A DNA stretch of 64,000 bases from Parachlamydia acanthamoebae (GCF_000875975.1 NZ_BAWW01000003.1:124001-188000), one strand, 5' to 3'; positions 1-9,729 are shown, counted from the stretch's first letter. Made by a program: numbers and translations. The notes: generated by a model from the sequence alone, not told the origin.

Positions 1-132
1 GACCCTGCTTGGATTGAACTAACGCTCATGCGCGAGCTAGGGCTTAGTCCAAAAGGCAGCACAAAAGTTCTTTTTGTTTCTTCAGAGTCTGAATACAAAA
101 AGCAAATAGACGAGAATAATAAGAATAGGTAA
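1..132 (+). CDS. C-terminal end of an unidentified protein (partial)
   Basis: An open frame runs from the first base and stops at TAA 130-132, giving the last 43 residues of a protein whose start lies outside the window. The tail has a hydrophobic-acidic stretch (WIELTLMRELGLSP) and ends in a Lys/Asn-rich run. I do not recognise the family from this much sequence. It is on the same strand as the CNNM/CBS gene that begins 65 bases later, so the two could be co-transcribed. That it is coding rests only on the open frame reaching the edge and the ordinary codon mix. Confidence 0.45.
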   Translation, partial: DPAWIELTLMRELGLSPKGSTKVLFVSSESEYKKQIDENNKNR

Positions 133-197
133 AACAGAGATCAATAACATCGTAGATAGATAATGCACATGTTAAAACATTCTCTAAGAAATTCCCC

Positions 198-1454
198 ATG
201 TTAAGTCTTTTTATATTTGTTTTTTTTATTCTAGTTTTGACATTTCTTTCTGGATATTTTTCTAGTTCCGAAACGGCTTTGTTTTCTCTTTCTTCCATGA
301 AAATTAAGGCGTATGCAAAAGACCCAGATCCCAGAAAGCAATTAATCGCGAGCCTTTTAGCACATCCAAAAGACCTGCTCGTTACCATTTTTATCTTAAA
401 TACAATCGTCAATATTCTTTTGCAAAACGTTTCCTCTAGCATGAGTGGGACAGATGGTGGTTGGGAATGGAAGGTTGGATTCCCTTTAGTCATGACGCTT
501 CTCTTCGGAGAAATTATCCCTAAAAATCTCGGCTTTCAAAACAACGTTACAATTTCCTATTGGGTCAGCCCTGTTATTGATGTGTTGCAGAAACTATTGA
601 AACCTGTGCGGCAGGCTATCATCGCGATTACTGCGCCCATTTCTCGCCTTTTATTTTTCTACCTAAAACGCAATCAGGAAATTTCAAAAAAAGAACTGAT
701 GCATGTTTTGCGAACTTCCGAGGAATATGGAGTTCTGCATAAAGATGAAGCCGAACTCGTATCTGGTTATTTAAATTTGCAGGATGCCGTCGTTAAAGAG
801 CTTGCACGCCCAAGAGAAGATATTTTATTTTACGACGTAAACGAACCGCTATCCAAACTCACCTATTTATTTGTTGAGCAAGAAGTCTCACGCGTACCGG
901 TTTGCGATAAAAATATTGACAACATTTTAGGAATCTTAAGCGCAAAAGCCTATTTTCTTCATAATCAACACATGGTTTCAGGCCGAGAGTTAATCCCCAT
1001 TTTAGACAAACCATTTTATGTCCCAGAGACAACACTGGCTCGCCGACTGATTCGACAACTAAGTGAAATGAACCAAGTCCTCGCATTGGTTGTAGATGAA
1101 TATGGATCGATTTCCGGGCTTATCTCGAGTGAAGATTTGGCAGAAACGGTGATTGGCCAAATCGCAGATTTACGCGATAAAAAAAGTTTATATACACGTG
1201 CGGGAGCCAATGAAATTATTGCAAGTGGACGACTTGAATTAGCCGACTTTAACGACATGTTCGATGTAAATTTAGTAAGTGAAAATAACATGGTCACCTT
1301 GGGAGGATGGTTAACAGAGCAACTGGGCGACATTCCCAAGGCAGGAACAAAATACGAAACTCACGACTTCTTATTTCATGTCCTCTCCGCTTACCCAAAT
1401 CGGGTGAGACGACTTTATATTCGCAAATTAAAAGGAAAGACTAAAGCGGCATAA
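198..1454 (+). CDS. CNNM/CBS-domain membrane protein (CorC/HlyC/TlyC family)
   Basis: A 418-residue membrane protein of the CNNM (DUF21) plus CBS-pair plus CorC/HlyC family, whose members are linked to magnesium/cobalt efflux or regulation; some were formerly called haemolysins. The N-terminal CNNM part (about 1-185) starts with a transmembrane helix followed by the family-typical SSSETALFSLS and later contains GEIIPKNLG. A CBS pair spans about 200-320 (VDEYGSISGLIS near its end). A CorC/HlyC domain with a typical TLGGW segment occupies about 335-410. The next gene encodes a second, diverged member 27 bases downstream, so the two may act as a heteromeric pair. The transported ion cannot be told from sequence. 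Confidence 0.9.
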   Translation: MLSLFIFVFFILVLTFLSGYFSSSETALFSLSSMKIKAYAKDPDPRKQLIASLLAHPKDLLVTIFILNTIVNILLQNVSSSMSGTDGGWEWKVGFPLVMTLLFGEIIPKNLGFQNNVTISYWVSPVIDVLQKLLKPVRQAIIAITAPISRLLFFYLKRNQEISKKELMHVLRTSEEYGVLHKDEAELVSGYLNLQDAVVKELARPREDILFYDVNEPLSKLTYLFVEQEVSRVPVCDKNIDNILGILSAKAYFLHNQHMVSGRELIPILDKPFYVPETTLARRLIRQLSEMNQVLALVVDEYGSISGLISSEDLAETVIGQIADLRDKKSLYTRAGANEIIASGRLELADFNDMFDVNLVSENNMVTLGGWLTEQLGDIPKAGTKYETHDFLFHVLSAYPNRVRRLYIRKLKGKTKAA

Positions 1455-1481
1455 TATGGCTTGGATTGTAGGAATAGGCAA

Positions 1482-2726
1482 ATGAATCTTTCGGCTTGGT
1501 GGTGGTTATTTTTTAATTTTCTTTCCATTATTATTCTCGCATTTTACTCAATGATCGAGATGGCTTGTGTTTCTCTTAACAAAGTACGCTTGCATTACTA
1601 CGTGAGTCAAGGGAATACACGTGCCATTTATTTAAATTATCTCCTTCAAAATCCTGCACGCTTATTTGGCACAACTTTAATTGGTGTCAATGTGGCCATG
1701 GTAATCGGCTCCGAATGTGCCCGCGAATTTTTCAGTTCCTTAGGCTTGAGTCCAGATTGGGCACCCATCCCCCAAATTCTCTTGGTTGTAATTTTTGGAG
1801 AACTCTCGCCCATGTTTGCCGCTAGACACTATTCGGAAAATGTCGCCATGCTGGGCGCCCCTCTTCTGTATGCCTCGGCTAGGTTGATGTCGCCTATTTT
1901 GTGGGCGATTAACATGGTTTCTAAAATTGGAAGCAAACTTTTAAATCAACCGAGCTCCGAACCCGATCTTTTTCTTAGCCAAGATGAACTCCAAAAAATT
2001 TTGGAGGAACATGGAGAGGATCGAGGTCCTGGTTCTTCTTCAGATGATTTTAATGATATCGCGGCTAACATCTTTCACTTGCGTATCAAAAATGCGACAC
2101 AGATTATGACGCGAATTGAATCAATTCCGATGATTCCGTCGAATGGAACAATCGCCCAAATGCGAGCCCTTTTGAAAAAAACGGGTGTTGATTACTTACC
2201 AGTCTTTCACACGGATCAGTCCAATATTGTAGGCATCGCTTTCCCACGCGACCTTGTCAGACTTCCCGGTACAAAAAGAGTACGCGACCATGCTCGCCCC
2301 CCTTGGTTTGTGACCGAAAACACAAAAGCGATGCAAATTTTAAAGCAATTTCGACGCAATAATCAAAGTGTCGCGGTTATTTTAAACAATCAAGGAGCGG
2401 CAGTCGGATTACTGAACCTAGATGACCTATTGGAAGAAATCATTGGAAAGGTAGGAGAAGAAACTGCCTCGAAACAAAAAACAAAACCTGCGCGTGTCAT
2501 GGAGAGAACTTTTCCGGGAGATATGCTCGTGGCAGACTTTAACAAACAGTTTGAAGCCCAATTAGACGAAGAAGACGATTTGACTTTAGCGCAATTGGTC
2601 GCAAAAGTTTTAGGTTACACACCCGAAGTAGGCGATTCTATTTATATTGAACCCTTCGAATTAGAAGTGAAAGAAACTTCATTGCGCAAAGCTAAAACAA
2701 TTACCGTGAAAAGTCATGTTTCTTAA
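1482..2726 (+). CDS. Second CNNM/CBS-domain membrane protein
   Basis: A paralogue of the preceding gene, 414 residues. The N-terminal CNNM domain has several hydrophobic helices and a VVIFGELSPM segment matching the family GEIxPK region, but Lys is replaced by Met. CBS-like sequence follows at about 210-330, and a CorC/HlyC domain (DLTLAQLVA) lies near 350-410. I place the start at ATG 1482 because AGGA sits about eight bases upstream; an in-frame TTG at 1461 would add seven residues with poor context. The two genes are probably one operon. It may be a regulatory or structural partner of the first; this is inference. Confidence 0.85.
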   Translation: MNLSAWWWLFFNFLSIIILAFYSMIEMACVSLNKVRLHYYVSQGNTRAIYLNYLLQNPARLFGTTLIGVNVAMVIGSECAREFFSSLGLSPDWAPIPQILLVVIFGELSPMFAARHYSENVAMLGAPLLYASARLMSPILWAINMVSKIGSKLLNQPSSEPDLFLSQDELQKILEEHGEDRGPGSSSDDFNDIAANIFHLRIKNATQIMTRIESIPMIPSNGTIAQMRALLKKTGVDYLPVFHTDQSNIVGIAFPRDLVRLPGTKRVRDHARPPWFVTENTKAMQILKQFRRNNQSVAVILNNQGAAVGLLNLDDLLEEIIGKVGEETASKQKTKPARVMERTFPGDMLVADFNKQFEAQLDEEDDLTLAQLVAKVLGYTPEVGDSIYIEPFELEVKETSLRKAKTITVKSHVS

Positions 2727-2823
2727 GAGAATTGTTAAAATTAAAACAAAAAATCTATAAAAAAAACTAATTGGATGACTAGGAATGTCTAAGACGATAT
2801 AATGATATCTATCACAGACCAAA

Positions 2824-4032
2824 ATGAGTAATATGACTAGTTTTCTTGACTTTGGATTAGATCCAACCATTTTAAAAGCTCTAGAAAAATTAAAATTTTC
2901 AGAGCCCTCACCTATTCAAAAGGCCGCTATCCCACTTATTCTTCAAAAAAAAGACCTCATAGCCTTGGCTAAAACCGGTTCAGGTAAGACGGCAGCCTGC
3001 GCAATCCCCATCTGCGATCGCGTGGATGTAAACTCCAATTCTGTACAAGCCCTGATTGTGGTCCCTACGCGGGAGCTGGCTCTTCAATACGCGACTGAGA
3101 CGCAAAAAATTGGAGCCGAAAAAGGAGTTAAAACTTTCGCCCTGTTTGGCGGCGAGGATGCAGCTATGCAACAATCTAAACTCAAACATGGTGTGCAAGT
3201 TTTAGTTGTCACACCTGGGCGTTTAATCGACTTTGTTTACTCCAGACAAATCGACCTTAGCCACGTGGAGACGCTGATCCTCGATGAAGCCGACGAAATG
3301 CTCAGCATGGGTTTCTACGATGACTTAGAATTCATTATCCAATGCTTAGTCCACGAGCATCAAACATTGCTGTTTTCGGCCACAATGCCAAAACAAATTC
3401 GAGATATTGCCAAGAAACATATGCAATCTCCTTTAGAAGTTTCTTTGATCGGAGAAGATGCCACACCTGATATGATCGAGCATCATTTTCTTTATTGCCG
3501 CTATCATGAAAAAGAACATAATCTCATTGAACTCATTAAAACACAGACCCCCACCAAAGCGATTATTTTCTGTAGTTCCAGACAAGAATGTGAAAAAGTG
3601 ACTTATGTACTCCGCAAGCAACTGCATGAAACCATTGATTTTCTTCATGCTGGATTAAGTCAAGATATCCGCTCAGCTGTAACGAATAAATTTCGAACAA
3701 ATAAAATCCAACTGCTTGTCGCCACCGATGTGGTTTCACGCGGACTCGATTTTTCGTCGGTTTCGCACGTTTTTATATATCACCTGGCAGATGATCTAGA
3801 CCTCTATATCCATCGCTCAGGACGAACGGGGCGCTACGAAAAAGCAGGAACAGTGATCACCCTGGTAACCCAAAGAGAATTGCGCACGCTCAATCGACTT
3901 TTAAAAGTACTCAAAAAAGAACCAAATTGGATTGGCCCTCCGCCACCTCCCCCTTCTCAAAATACAGATAAAACCAGAGAAAAAAAACGCTTTTATCCTA
4001 AAAGAAAACCAGCAAACCCTTCTTCGAGCTAA
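2824..4032 (+). CDS. DEAD-box ATP-dependent RNA helicase
   Basis: A 402-residue superfamily 2 RNA helicase with every core motif: Q motif (PSPIQ, about 28-32), motif I AKTGSGKT (49-56), PTRELA (81-86), TPGR (130-133), DEAD (154-157), SAT, a motif V ATDVVSRGLDF and motif VI HRSGRTGR. The two RecA domains fill about 1-365. A short tail follows with a run of prolines and a basic cluster (KKRFYPKRK), typical of RNA-binding extensions in RhlE/CsdA-type enzymes. The specific substrate (ribosome assembly or mRNA decay) cannot be assigned. ATG 2824 or ATG 2833 could be the start; neither has a clear ribosome-binding site. Confidence 0.93.
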   Translation: MSNMTSFLDFGLDPTILKALEKLKFSEPSPIQKAAIPLILQKKDLIALAKTGSGKTAACAIPICDRVDVNSNSVQALIVVPTRELALQYATETQKIGAEKGVKTFALFGGEDAAMQQSKLKHGVQVLVVTPGRLIDFVYSRQIDLSHVETLILDEADEMLSMGFYDDLEFIIQCLVHEHQTLLFSATMPKQIRDIAKKHMQSPLEVSLIGEDATPDMIEHHFLYCRYHEKEHNLIELIKTQTPTKAIIFCSSRQECEKVTYVLRKQLHETIDFLHAGLSQDIRSAVTNKFRTNKIQLLVATDVVSRGLDFSSVSHVFIYHLADDLDLYIHRSGRTGRYEKAGTVITLVTQRELRTLNRLLKVLKKEPNWIGPPPPPPSQNTDKTREKKRFYPKRKPANPSSS

Positions 4033-4036
4033 TTTT

Positions 4037-4792
4037 ATGCACCAAACCGATCTTTCTGTTTCTTTCGAATTAGACCCAAAGATTTTTACTGATCCTAATT
4101 TAAAGGAGCATAAAGATTGTGCACTTACTGAACTGGAGCTACAATTTAAACGGAAGGGCGGTTATTTGCATGTGGTTAAAGACTTTTCAGGATCTCCTGA
4201 AAATTGCTTTACCTTGCAATCAGAAGATGCCTTATACCCGATTTGCTCAGGGGGAACCTGCCGCTCACAAGCATTATACGAATTTTTGCGACAAAAACTA
4301 GATCCCTGCGATGTCGTGCTTTTCCCTCCTCACGCAGCACGTTGTGGTTACGATCCATACAATGGCGAGGTGCGCTATTATACTGCTGCTCGTATTGTGG
4401 ATGAGTTTGAAATTGTTTTTGAAAAGAAAAGAACCGTTCGTTTTGGATATGACTGCGCATATGATTGGCATGATGCCCAGGGTTTGGTGACAACAGATAA
4501 AATCCCTTTAATCAAAACATTTTACGACACCCATTATTATGGTCCGCAAAGCCATTTTCAGGGTAAGCGAGGTAAGCGTCGGATCTATATGGCTTTTGCA
4601 CATCCCACCCATGCAGTATTGAAACGATTAGTCGAAACCAATGAGACATTAGAAAATGTGGCTCTGATCGCAATCCCTTTGCAAGACGAGATCACAACCC
4701 CTCCTCCAGAAATGAGGATTCAAGGTGGATCGCCTGAAGCCTATCGTGCTTTTCTTAAAAAGATGGAAATGATTTTTAGAATAAATGTCTAA
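4037..4792 (+). CDS. Unknown protein with a tyrosine-phosphatase-like CX5R loop
   Basis: A 251-residue soluble protein starting four bases after the helicase stop, so translation is probably coupled. I chose ATG 4037 because longer in-frame alternatives lie entirely inside the helicase gene. Residues 70-76 read CSGGTCR followed by SQAL, matching the CX5R(S/T) phosphate-binding loop of cysteine-based phosphatases, closest in style to the CTGNTCRS loop of low-molecular-weight PTPs. In those enzymes the loop sits near the N-terminus, whereas here about 70 residues precede it. No confident general-acid Asp-Pro was assigned. A small-molecule or protein phosphatase acting on host or bacterium is possible, but the family is not recognised. 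Confidence 0.75.
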   Translation: MHQTDLSVSFELDPKIFTDPNLKEHKDCALTELELQFKRKGGYLHVVKDFSGSPENCFTLQSEDALYPICSGGTCRSQALYEFLRQKLDPCDVVLFPPHAARCGYDPYNGEVRYYTAARIVDEFEIVFEKKRTVRFGYDCAYDWHDAQGLVTTDKIPLIKTFYDTHYYGPQSHFQGKRGKRRIYMAFAHPTHAVLKRLVETNETLENVALIAIPLQDEITTPPPEMRIQGGSPEAYRAFLKKMEMIFRINV

Positions 4793-4794
4793 GA

Positions 4795-4823
4795 AAGCAA
4801 GGAAGATATAATCCTCCTTGCTT
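4795..4823. terminator. Hairpin between convergent genes
   Basis: Nine-base inverted repeat AAGCAAGGA / TCCTTGCTT (4795-4803 with 4815-4823) in the 40-base gap between the phosphatase-like gene and the convergent ispH. Neither flank has a good T-run, so it may be a weak bidirectional terminator or an mRNA 3'-end stabiliser. Confidence 0.5.
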
Positions 4824-4832
4824 ATGAAAAAG

Positions 4833-5774
4833 TTAGATTGACCCAAATTTGGCATTCACAATGGGCTTAGGAAGTTGAAAAACAACGTCTTCGTTAATAA
4901 AAACAACGTCTTCGACCTCTTTTACTCCTAACTCAATGAGTTTTTGAATACAATTTTGAACAATCCCTTCAGGTGTCGAAGCTCCAGCAGTCAATCCAAT
5001 TGTGCTCACTCCTGCCATCCACTCTAATTGAATTTCACTTTCATTATTGATAAGGTAAGATGGAAGCCCTCGCTTCGAGGCGACTTCACGCAATCGATTT
5101 GAATTTGAACTGGTCGGATCTCCCACAACCAAAACCAAATCTGTTTGATCTGTAATCTCACGTAATGCGAGCTGCCTATTGGTCGTTGCATAGCAAATAG
5201 AAGAACTTGGCAATGTCACAATATGGGGATATTTTTGAATTAAAGCTTCCGTAATTTCTTTTACATCATCCAAGCTTAAAGTCGTTTGCGTAATATAGAA
5301 TAGCTTTTCATCTTTTTCATAGGAGAGCTTTTCCACATCCGCAGGAGATTCCACAATCGTTGTCACGTCAGGGGCTTCTCCTGCTGTTCCAATAATTTCA
5401 ACGTGATTGCGATGTCCAATTAAAACAACCTGATAACCTTGAGCTGCATATCGTTTTACAGCAGAATGGACACGCGTCACAAGCCCACACGTGGCATCGA
5501 TTTCGATTAATTGCCTACGACTAGCCGCCTCACGCACTGCAGGAGAAACGCCGTGCGCTGAATAAATCAAACGTGCTCCAATGGGGACCTCTTCGATTTC
5601 TTCAATAAAAATGGCCCCTTTTGCTTTTAAGCCATCGACGACTGCGCGATTATGCACAATTTCATGCTTCACATAAATGGGTGCACCCCAATATTCTAGC
5701 GCTTTTTCCACTGTTTCAATGGCGCGTTCGACTCCAGCACAAAAACCGCGAGGCTTTGATAGCAATAGTTTCAT
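4833..5774 (-). CDS. ispH: 4-hydroxy-3-methylbut-2-enyl diphosphate reductase (IspH/LytB)
   Basis: The last enzyme of the MEP isoprenoid pathway, converting HMBPP to IPP and DMAPP with a 4Fe-4S cluster in the cytoplasm. At 313 residues it has family length. The three cluster cysteines are present at C12 (RGFCAGV), C96 (DATCGLV) and C194 (SSICYATTNRQ). Substrate-binding H41, H74 and H124 and catalytic E126 are also in place. ATG 5774 is preceded by GAGGAG seven bases upstream. No other MEP gene is nearby; the gene stands alone between convergent and downstream neighbours. Confidence 0.98.
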   Translation of the reverse strand: MKLLLSKPRGFCAGVERAIETVEKALEYWGAPIYVKHEIVHNRAVVDGLKAKGAIFIEEIEEVPIGARLIYSAHGVSPAVREAASRRQLIEIDATCGLVTRVHSAVKRYAAQGYQVVLIGHRNHVEIIGTAGEAPDVTTIVESPADVEKLSYEKDEKLFYITQTTLSLDDVKEITEALIQKYPHIVTLPSSSICYATTNRQLALREITDQTDLVLVVGDPTSSNSNRLREVASKRGLPSYLINNESEIQLEWMAGVSTIGLTAGASTPEGIVQNCIQKLIELGVKEVEDVVFINEDVVFQLPKPIVNAKFGSI

Positions 5775-5860
5775 GATTTAATCTCCTCTATCTAGTAAGA
5801 CTAAAAGCATAAAAGACTAGTTGCTTAATTTCAATTGTTAAAATGGTCAAACTGAATAGC

Positions 5861-7519
5861 CTACATATCTCGTTGGCTCACCAATTCCACCATTTTTTCT
5901 GCACAAGCCGTTTCATCACATACGATCGGAATACTACCAAATTTTGTGTGGTCGTAATCTCTTTCAAAATGCACACGTGCAATGATATCGGCATGCGGAT
6001 TAATATGCTGAGCGGCTTCAATGATCGAATTCGTTATGGGAAGATCGGGTGTCGTAATCACGATCACCTGTACATTTTCAATTTTAGCCCTTTCTAAAAG
6101 CTGTAATTGCGTGGCATCCCCAAAAAGCAACTCAATATTTTTTTCCTTTGTCGAGGAAACCGTATCGATATTCTGATCAATAACTAATACTTGATATTGA
6201 GTCGCCAAATGACGCGCAACGGCTCTTCCTACAGGTCCGAAACCTACCACTAGAGCCATGGGTAAAAATGTGCCCGTGGCTTCGGAAAGTGTATCCAGTT
6301 GTATTTTCGAGGTATCAACATCTAGATAAGGCCTGGTCGCCTTTGTCAAAGGTTTAAAAAATTGAAACAAAATGGGATTTAACGCGATGCTGATAAAAGC
6401 GCAAGCTACTAAAATATCATAGGCATTATCAGGCAAAATATTTAGACGACTTCCTTCTTCAGCCAAAATAAACGAATATTCCCCAATTTGACTGATTGCG
6501 AGAGCAACAGTAAATCCGATATAACTCGGGTATTTCGCAATTTTTACAATCAGATAGGCAACCAATGGACGTAAAAGCAACAGGATAACCAAGATTCCTG
6601 CAAAGAGAGGTAGATTATTTTGTACTGCGAGGGGATTAAATAACATTCCAACGGACAGAAAGAAAATCACGGCAAAGGCATCCCGCATAGGCAAAGCATT
6701 GGCTGCAGCCTGATGACTTAACTCCGTTTTCCCTACAACGGTCCCGGCAATAAAGGCTCCCAATGCAAGTGAAATCCCAAAAATGTACGAGCATCCCACA
6801 GCAATTAGAAAGACAGAAGCCAAAATGGCTAATGTAAAAAGCTCATGCGATCGGGTGCGTGCAATCAATTTCAAAATGCGTTCAATTAAATTTTCTCCGA
6901 TGAAATGTACAATGAGTCCCAAAACCACCACTTTCAATAAGACAATACCTACCGAGGAAAGAATAGAAAGGAAGGGTCCTGAAGTATTTTCAGAAGGAGA
7001 ATAAATCAATGCGGGTAAAAGAATTAAACCTAAAACAGAGACTAAGTCTTCCACAATGGTCCAACCAACGACAATATGTCCTTGTTTGGTGTGTAGTAAA
7101 TTTTGGTCCGCCAAAACCCTGACAATGACAACGGTACTGGATACACAAATGGCAACACCAATCACAAAACCTTCGATTACGGTTTGCCCCAAACTCACAT
7201 TCAGGAGAATTCCGGCGCAAATGGATAAAAAGGAAAGGATCAGAGCGCCTGGCACCACAATTTTTTTATCGGCATCAATATCTTTCCAATTAAAATTCAA
7301 ACCAACTGCAAACATGAGCAATGTCACGCCAATATTAGCAAGCTGATCCGAAATGCTTTGATCCGCAATAAATCCAGGAGAATTGGGTCCAATAAAAAAT
7401 CCTGCGATGAGATATCCCAAAATCGGAGAAAGTTTTAAACGTTGGGCAATATATCCCGCTGCACAGGCAAAACTCAAGCCTACCGCCAAAATCCAAATAA
7501 TTTTCAACTCTTCTGGCAT
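5861..7519 (-). CDS. Monovalent cation:proton antiporter-2 (KefB/YbaL type) with TrkA-N domain
   Basis: A 552-residue inner-membrane antiporter of the CPA2 family. About twelve hydrophobic helices (1-~395) include a family-typical LGYLIAGFFIGP near the N-terminus. The C-terminal cytosolic RCK/TrkA-N domain (~415-545) has a Rossmann loop VVGFGPVGRAVA followed by VLVIDQN, so NAD(H) control is likely. Potassium or sodium efflux coupled to proton uptake is expected; glutathione gating as in KefB/C cannot be claimed. ATG 7519 has AGGAGG five bases upstream; a GTG directly before it is too close. It lies 29 bases after the acylphosphatase gene in the same direction. Confidence 0.92.
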   Translation of the reverse strand: MPEELKIIWILAVGLSFACAAGYIAQRLKLSPILGYLIAGFFIGPNSPGFIADQSISDQLANIGVTLLMFAVGLNFNWKDIDADKKIVVPGALILSFLSICAGILLNVSLGQTVIEGFVIGVAICVSSTVVIVRVLADQNLLHTKQGHIVVGWTIVEDLVSVLGLILLPALIYSPSENTSGPFLSILSSVGIVLLKVVVLGLIVHFIGENLIERILKLIARTRSHELFTLAILASVFLIAVGCSYIFGISLALGAFIAGTVVGKTELSHQAAANALPMRDAFAVIFFLSVGMLFNPLAVQNNLPLFAGILVILLLLRPLVAYLIVKIAKYPSYIGFTVALAISQIGEYSFILAEEGSRLNILPDNAYDILVACAFISIALNPILFQFFKPLTKATRPYLDVDTSKIQLDTLSEATGTFLPMALVVGFGPVGRAVARHLATQYQVLVIDQNIDTVSSTKEKNIELLFGDATQLQLLERAKIENVQVIVITTPDLPITNSIIEAAQHINPHADIIARVHFERDYDHTKFGSIPIVCDETACAEKMVELVSQRDM

Positions 7520-7548
7520 CACAACCTCCTGCTGGAATTTCGAGCTCT

Positions 7549-7821
7549 TTAATGCGCAATTTTAAATGTAGAATATAATGCTTTAATTTCTCCATATTCC
7601 ACTTGAATTGAGTCAATACGCCCTCGTCCCGGCCTTTCACGTATTTTCTCTAGAAGCCCTTCAAGTTTTTCTCGTGAACCTTGCGCAATTAATTCCACAG
7701 ATCCATCTGATAAGTTGCGCGCCATCCCAGAAATTTCCATCTGATTTGCATAATCTTGTATGGTGTAACGAAATCCCACGCCTTGCACATACCCTTTTAT
7801 TACAGCATGTAATTCGATCAT
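7549..7821 (-). CDS. acyP: Acylphosphatase
   Basis: A 90-residue acylphosphatase, which hydrolyses carboxyl-phosphate bonds in small acyl phosphates. The family signature GYVQGVGFRY is present with catalytic R18, and N36 sits in the MARNLSDGSVEL segment. The ferredoxin-like fold length is normal. ATG 7821 follows GAGGAAG at good spacing. It is the first gene of a probable two-gene unit with the downstream antiporter and is divergent from tamA. Confidence 0.96.
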   Translation of the reverse strand: MIELHAVIKGYVQGVGFRYTIQDYANQMEISGMARNLSDGSVELIAQGSREKLEGLLEKIRERPGRGRIDSIQVEYGEIKALYSTFKIAH

Positions 7822-7929
7822 GTCTTCCTCTGCGTTAATAATCGGATCTTATTGAAAATAATCAGGTTAAAAGATCATAATTTCACTATTAGCACGACGA
7901 GAGTTTTATTCACGGATGATAGCAAAAAA

Positions 7930-9729
7930 ATGAAACATAACCTTTATTTGTACTGTTTCATTGCTCTATTGATTCTTTTTATTCCTAACCAAGGGTTTAG
8001 CACTCTTTCTTACGAAGTGGAATTTTGCGGAGTCGATGACACGAAAACAAAAGAGCTTTTACAATCAGCTTCTGATCTTGTCCGCTTGCAAGATCGCCCC
8101 CCTACGACTCAGGCGATGCTTAATCGAAGAGCGGAGGCGGATATCCCTCAGCTCATCAAAGTCATGCATAGCTTAGCTTATTACAATGCAAAAATTGATG
8201 TCAAAATTGATTTTAAATCTATACCTATCGTCGTCCGCTTTCTTATTACACCTGGTCTCATTTACCCCTTCAAAGCCTTCAAAATTCAATTTGCTAAGCC
8301 CGAAATTTTAAAAGAAAGCATGACACCCGATCTCTTGGATCACATTCAAGCGGCCGATTTAGGCGTGGGAATTGGATGCACAGCTTACCCGAAAACGATC
8401 ATCGAGGCTAAAGAAACCTTGCTCTGTCTCTTGGCTCGCAGAGGATTCCCCTTCGCCTGCATTTCAAAAACAGAGGTTTTTGCTGACCAAACAGCCAAAG
8501 ATATTTCCGTTGTTTTGACGGTAGATAGTGGCCCACAGGTTTGCTTTGGCCCCATTAAAGTGACAGGAAATCGACGGGTCAAAACCCGCTTTTTCAACAA
8601 AAAAATTCGGTGGGAAGAGGGTGCATTATATGATACAAAAAGGGTAGAAGAAACCCAAAACGCTATCGAAGCATCACGTTTATTCAGCTCAGTTGTCATC
8701 ACCCCTGAAAAACCAGAAAATCCAAACGACCATTTAGCACCTATGGTCATTGAAGTCACTGAAGGCAAACATCACAGCATCGGTTTGGGTGCCAGCTTCA
8801 CCACACAACGGGGGTCTGGTGCAACTGCCGATTGGGAAAACCGCAATTTTAGAGGGGTTGGAGAAAAGCTTAGTTTTCATGCCAACCTTTGGCAAGAAAC
8901 ACAAGAAGTCTCACTTCTATTTGTTAAACCAGACTTTAGATGTCGAGGACAAGAATTTCACGGACTTTTAGAATACCAGTATGAAACCACGAAAGGCTAT
9001 ACAGAATCTTCTTTTAGCGTGTCTGGAACGATTGAAAGAAGAGTCAATAATCGCCTGTGGCTCTCATATGGCTCCATGTTCAAACAGTTAAGCAACACGC
9101 GTTCTGATCATAATGGTAGCTATCATCTGATCAAATTTCCGTTGCAATTACGCTGGACAACTGTCGACAGTCTCTTAGATCCTACTAAAGGACATTCTAT
9201 TTACTATCGTTTAATTCCCACATTACAGGTTTTGAAACCGCAATTTGCCTACGCCACAACCACACTAACTGGGACCATTTATCACGCATTAAATCACTCT
9301 GGAAGCATTGTTTTGGCTGCGAAAGGAACATTCGGAACGATTCAAGGTTCTCCACGCCGCACCATTCCTCCTTCGGAACGTTTTTACGCCGGTTCTGAAA
9401 CCACTTTGAGAGGTTATGCCTATCGAACAGTCAGCCCGTTAAACGACAAACATAAACCTATCGGGGGACGCTCCATGATGGTCTACTCTCTTGAAACCCG
9501 AGTTCATGCCACAAAAGACTTCGGTTGGGTCGGTTTTTATGATTTCGGAAATGTGTACGCATCTCCTCTACCTGAATTAAAACACAAGTTTTTGCATGCT
9601 GTAGGCATGGGTTTGCGTTATTATACCCCCGTCGGACCTTTGCGACTGGATGTTGCATTTCCTCTGAACCGGCGCAAACATGTCGATAGTGCCTATCAAA
9701 TTTATTTAAGCGTGGGGCAAGCTTTCTAA
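7930..9729 (+). CDS. tamA: Outer-membrane assembly factor TamA/BamA-like (Omp85 family)
   Basis: A 599-residue Omp85-family outer-membrane protein. ATG 7930 gives a classical signal peptide (Lys-His, hydrophobic core to about residue 22); a TTG at 7852 would bury this behind 26 residues and is rejected. POTRA-like segments follow, the last visible as VKVTGNRRVKTRFFNKKI. From about 290 a beta-barrel begins (GLGASFTTQRG) with the diagnostic LRGYAY loop-6 motif, ending in a terminal aromatic Phe. The adjacent overlapping tamB argues for TamA rather than BamA: the pair forms the translocation and assembly module that spans the periplasm. Confidence 0.88.
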   Translation: MKHNLYLYCFIALLILFIPNQGFSTLSYEVEFCGVDDTKTKELLQSASDLVRLQDRPPTTQAMLNRRAEADIPQLIKVMHSLAYYNAKIDVKIDFKSIPIVVRFLITPGLIYPFKAFKIQFAKPEILKESMTPDLLDHIQAADLGVGIGCTAYPKTIIEAKETLLCLLARRGFPFACISKTEVFADQTAKDISVVLTVDSGPQVCFGPIKVTGNRRVKTRFFNKKIRWEEGALYDTKRVEETQNAIEASRLFSSVVITPEKPENPNDHLAPMVIEVTEGKHHSIGLGASFTTQRGSGATADWENRNFRGVGEKLSFHANLWQETQEVSLLFVKPDFRCRGQEFHGLLEYQYETTKGYTESSFSVSGTIERRVNNRLWLSYGSMFKQLSNTRSDHNGSYHLIKFPLQLRWTTVDSLLDPTKGHSIYYRLIPTLQVLKPQFAYATTTLTGTIYHALNHSGSIVLAAKGTFGTIQGSPRRTIPPSERFYAGSETTLRGYAYRTVSPLNDKHKPIGGRSMMVYSLETRVHATKDFGWVGFYDFGNVYASPLPELKHKFLHAVGMGLRYYTPVGPLRLDVAFPLNRRKHVDSAYQIYLSVGQAF

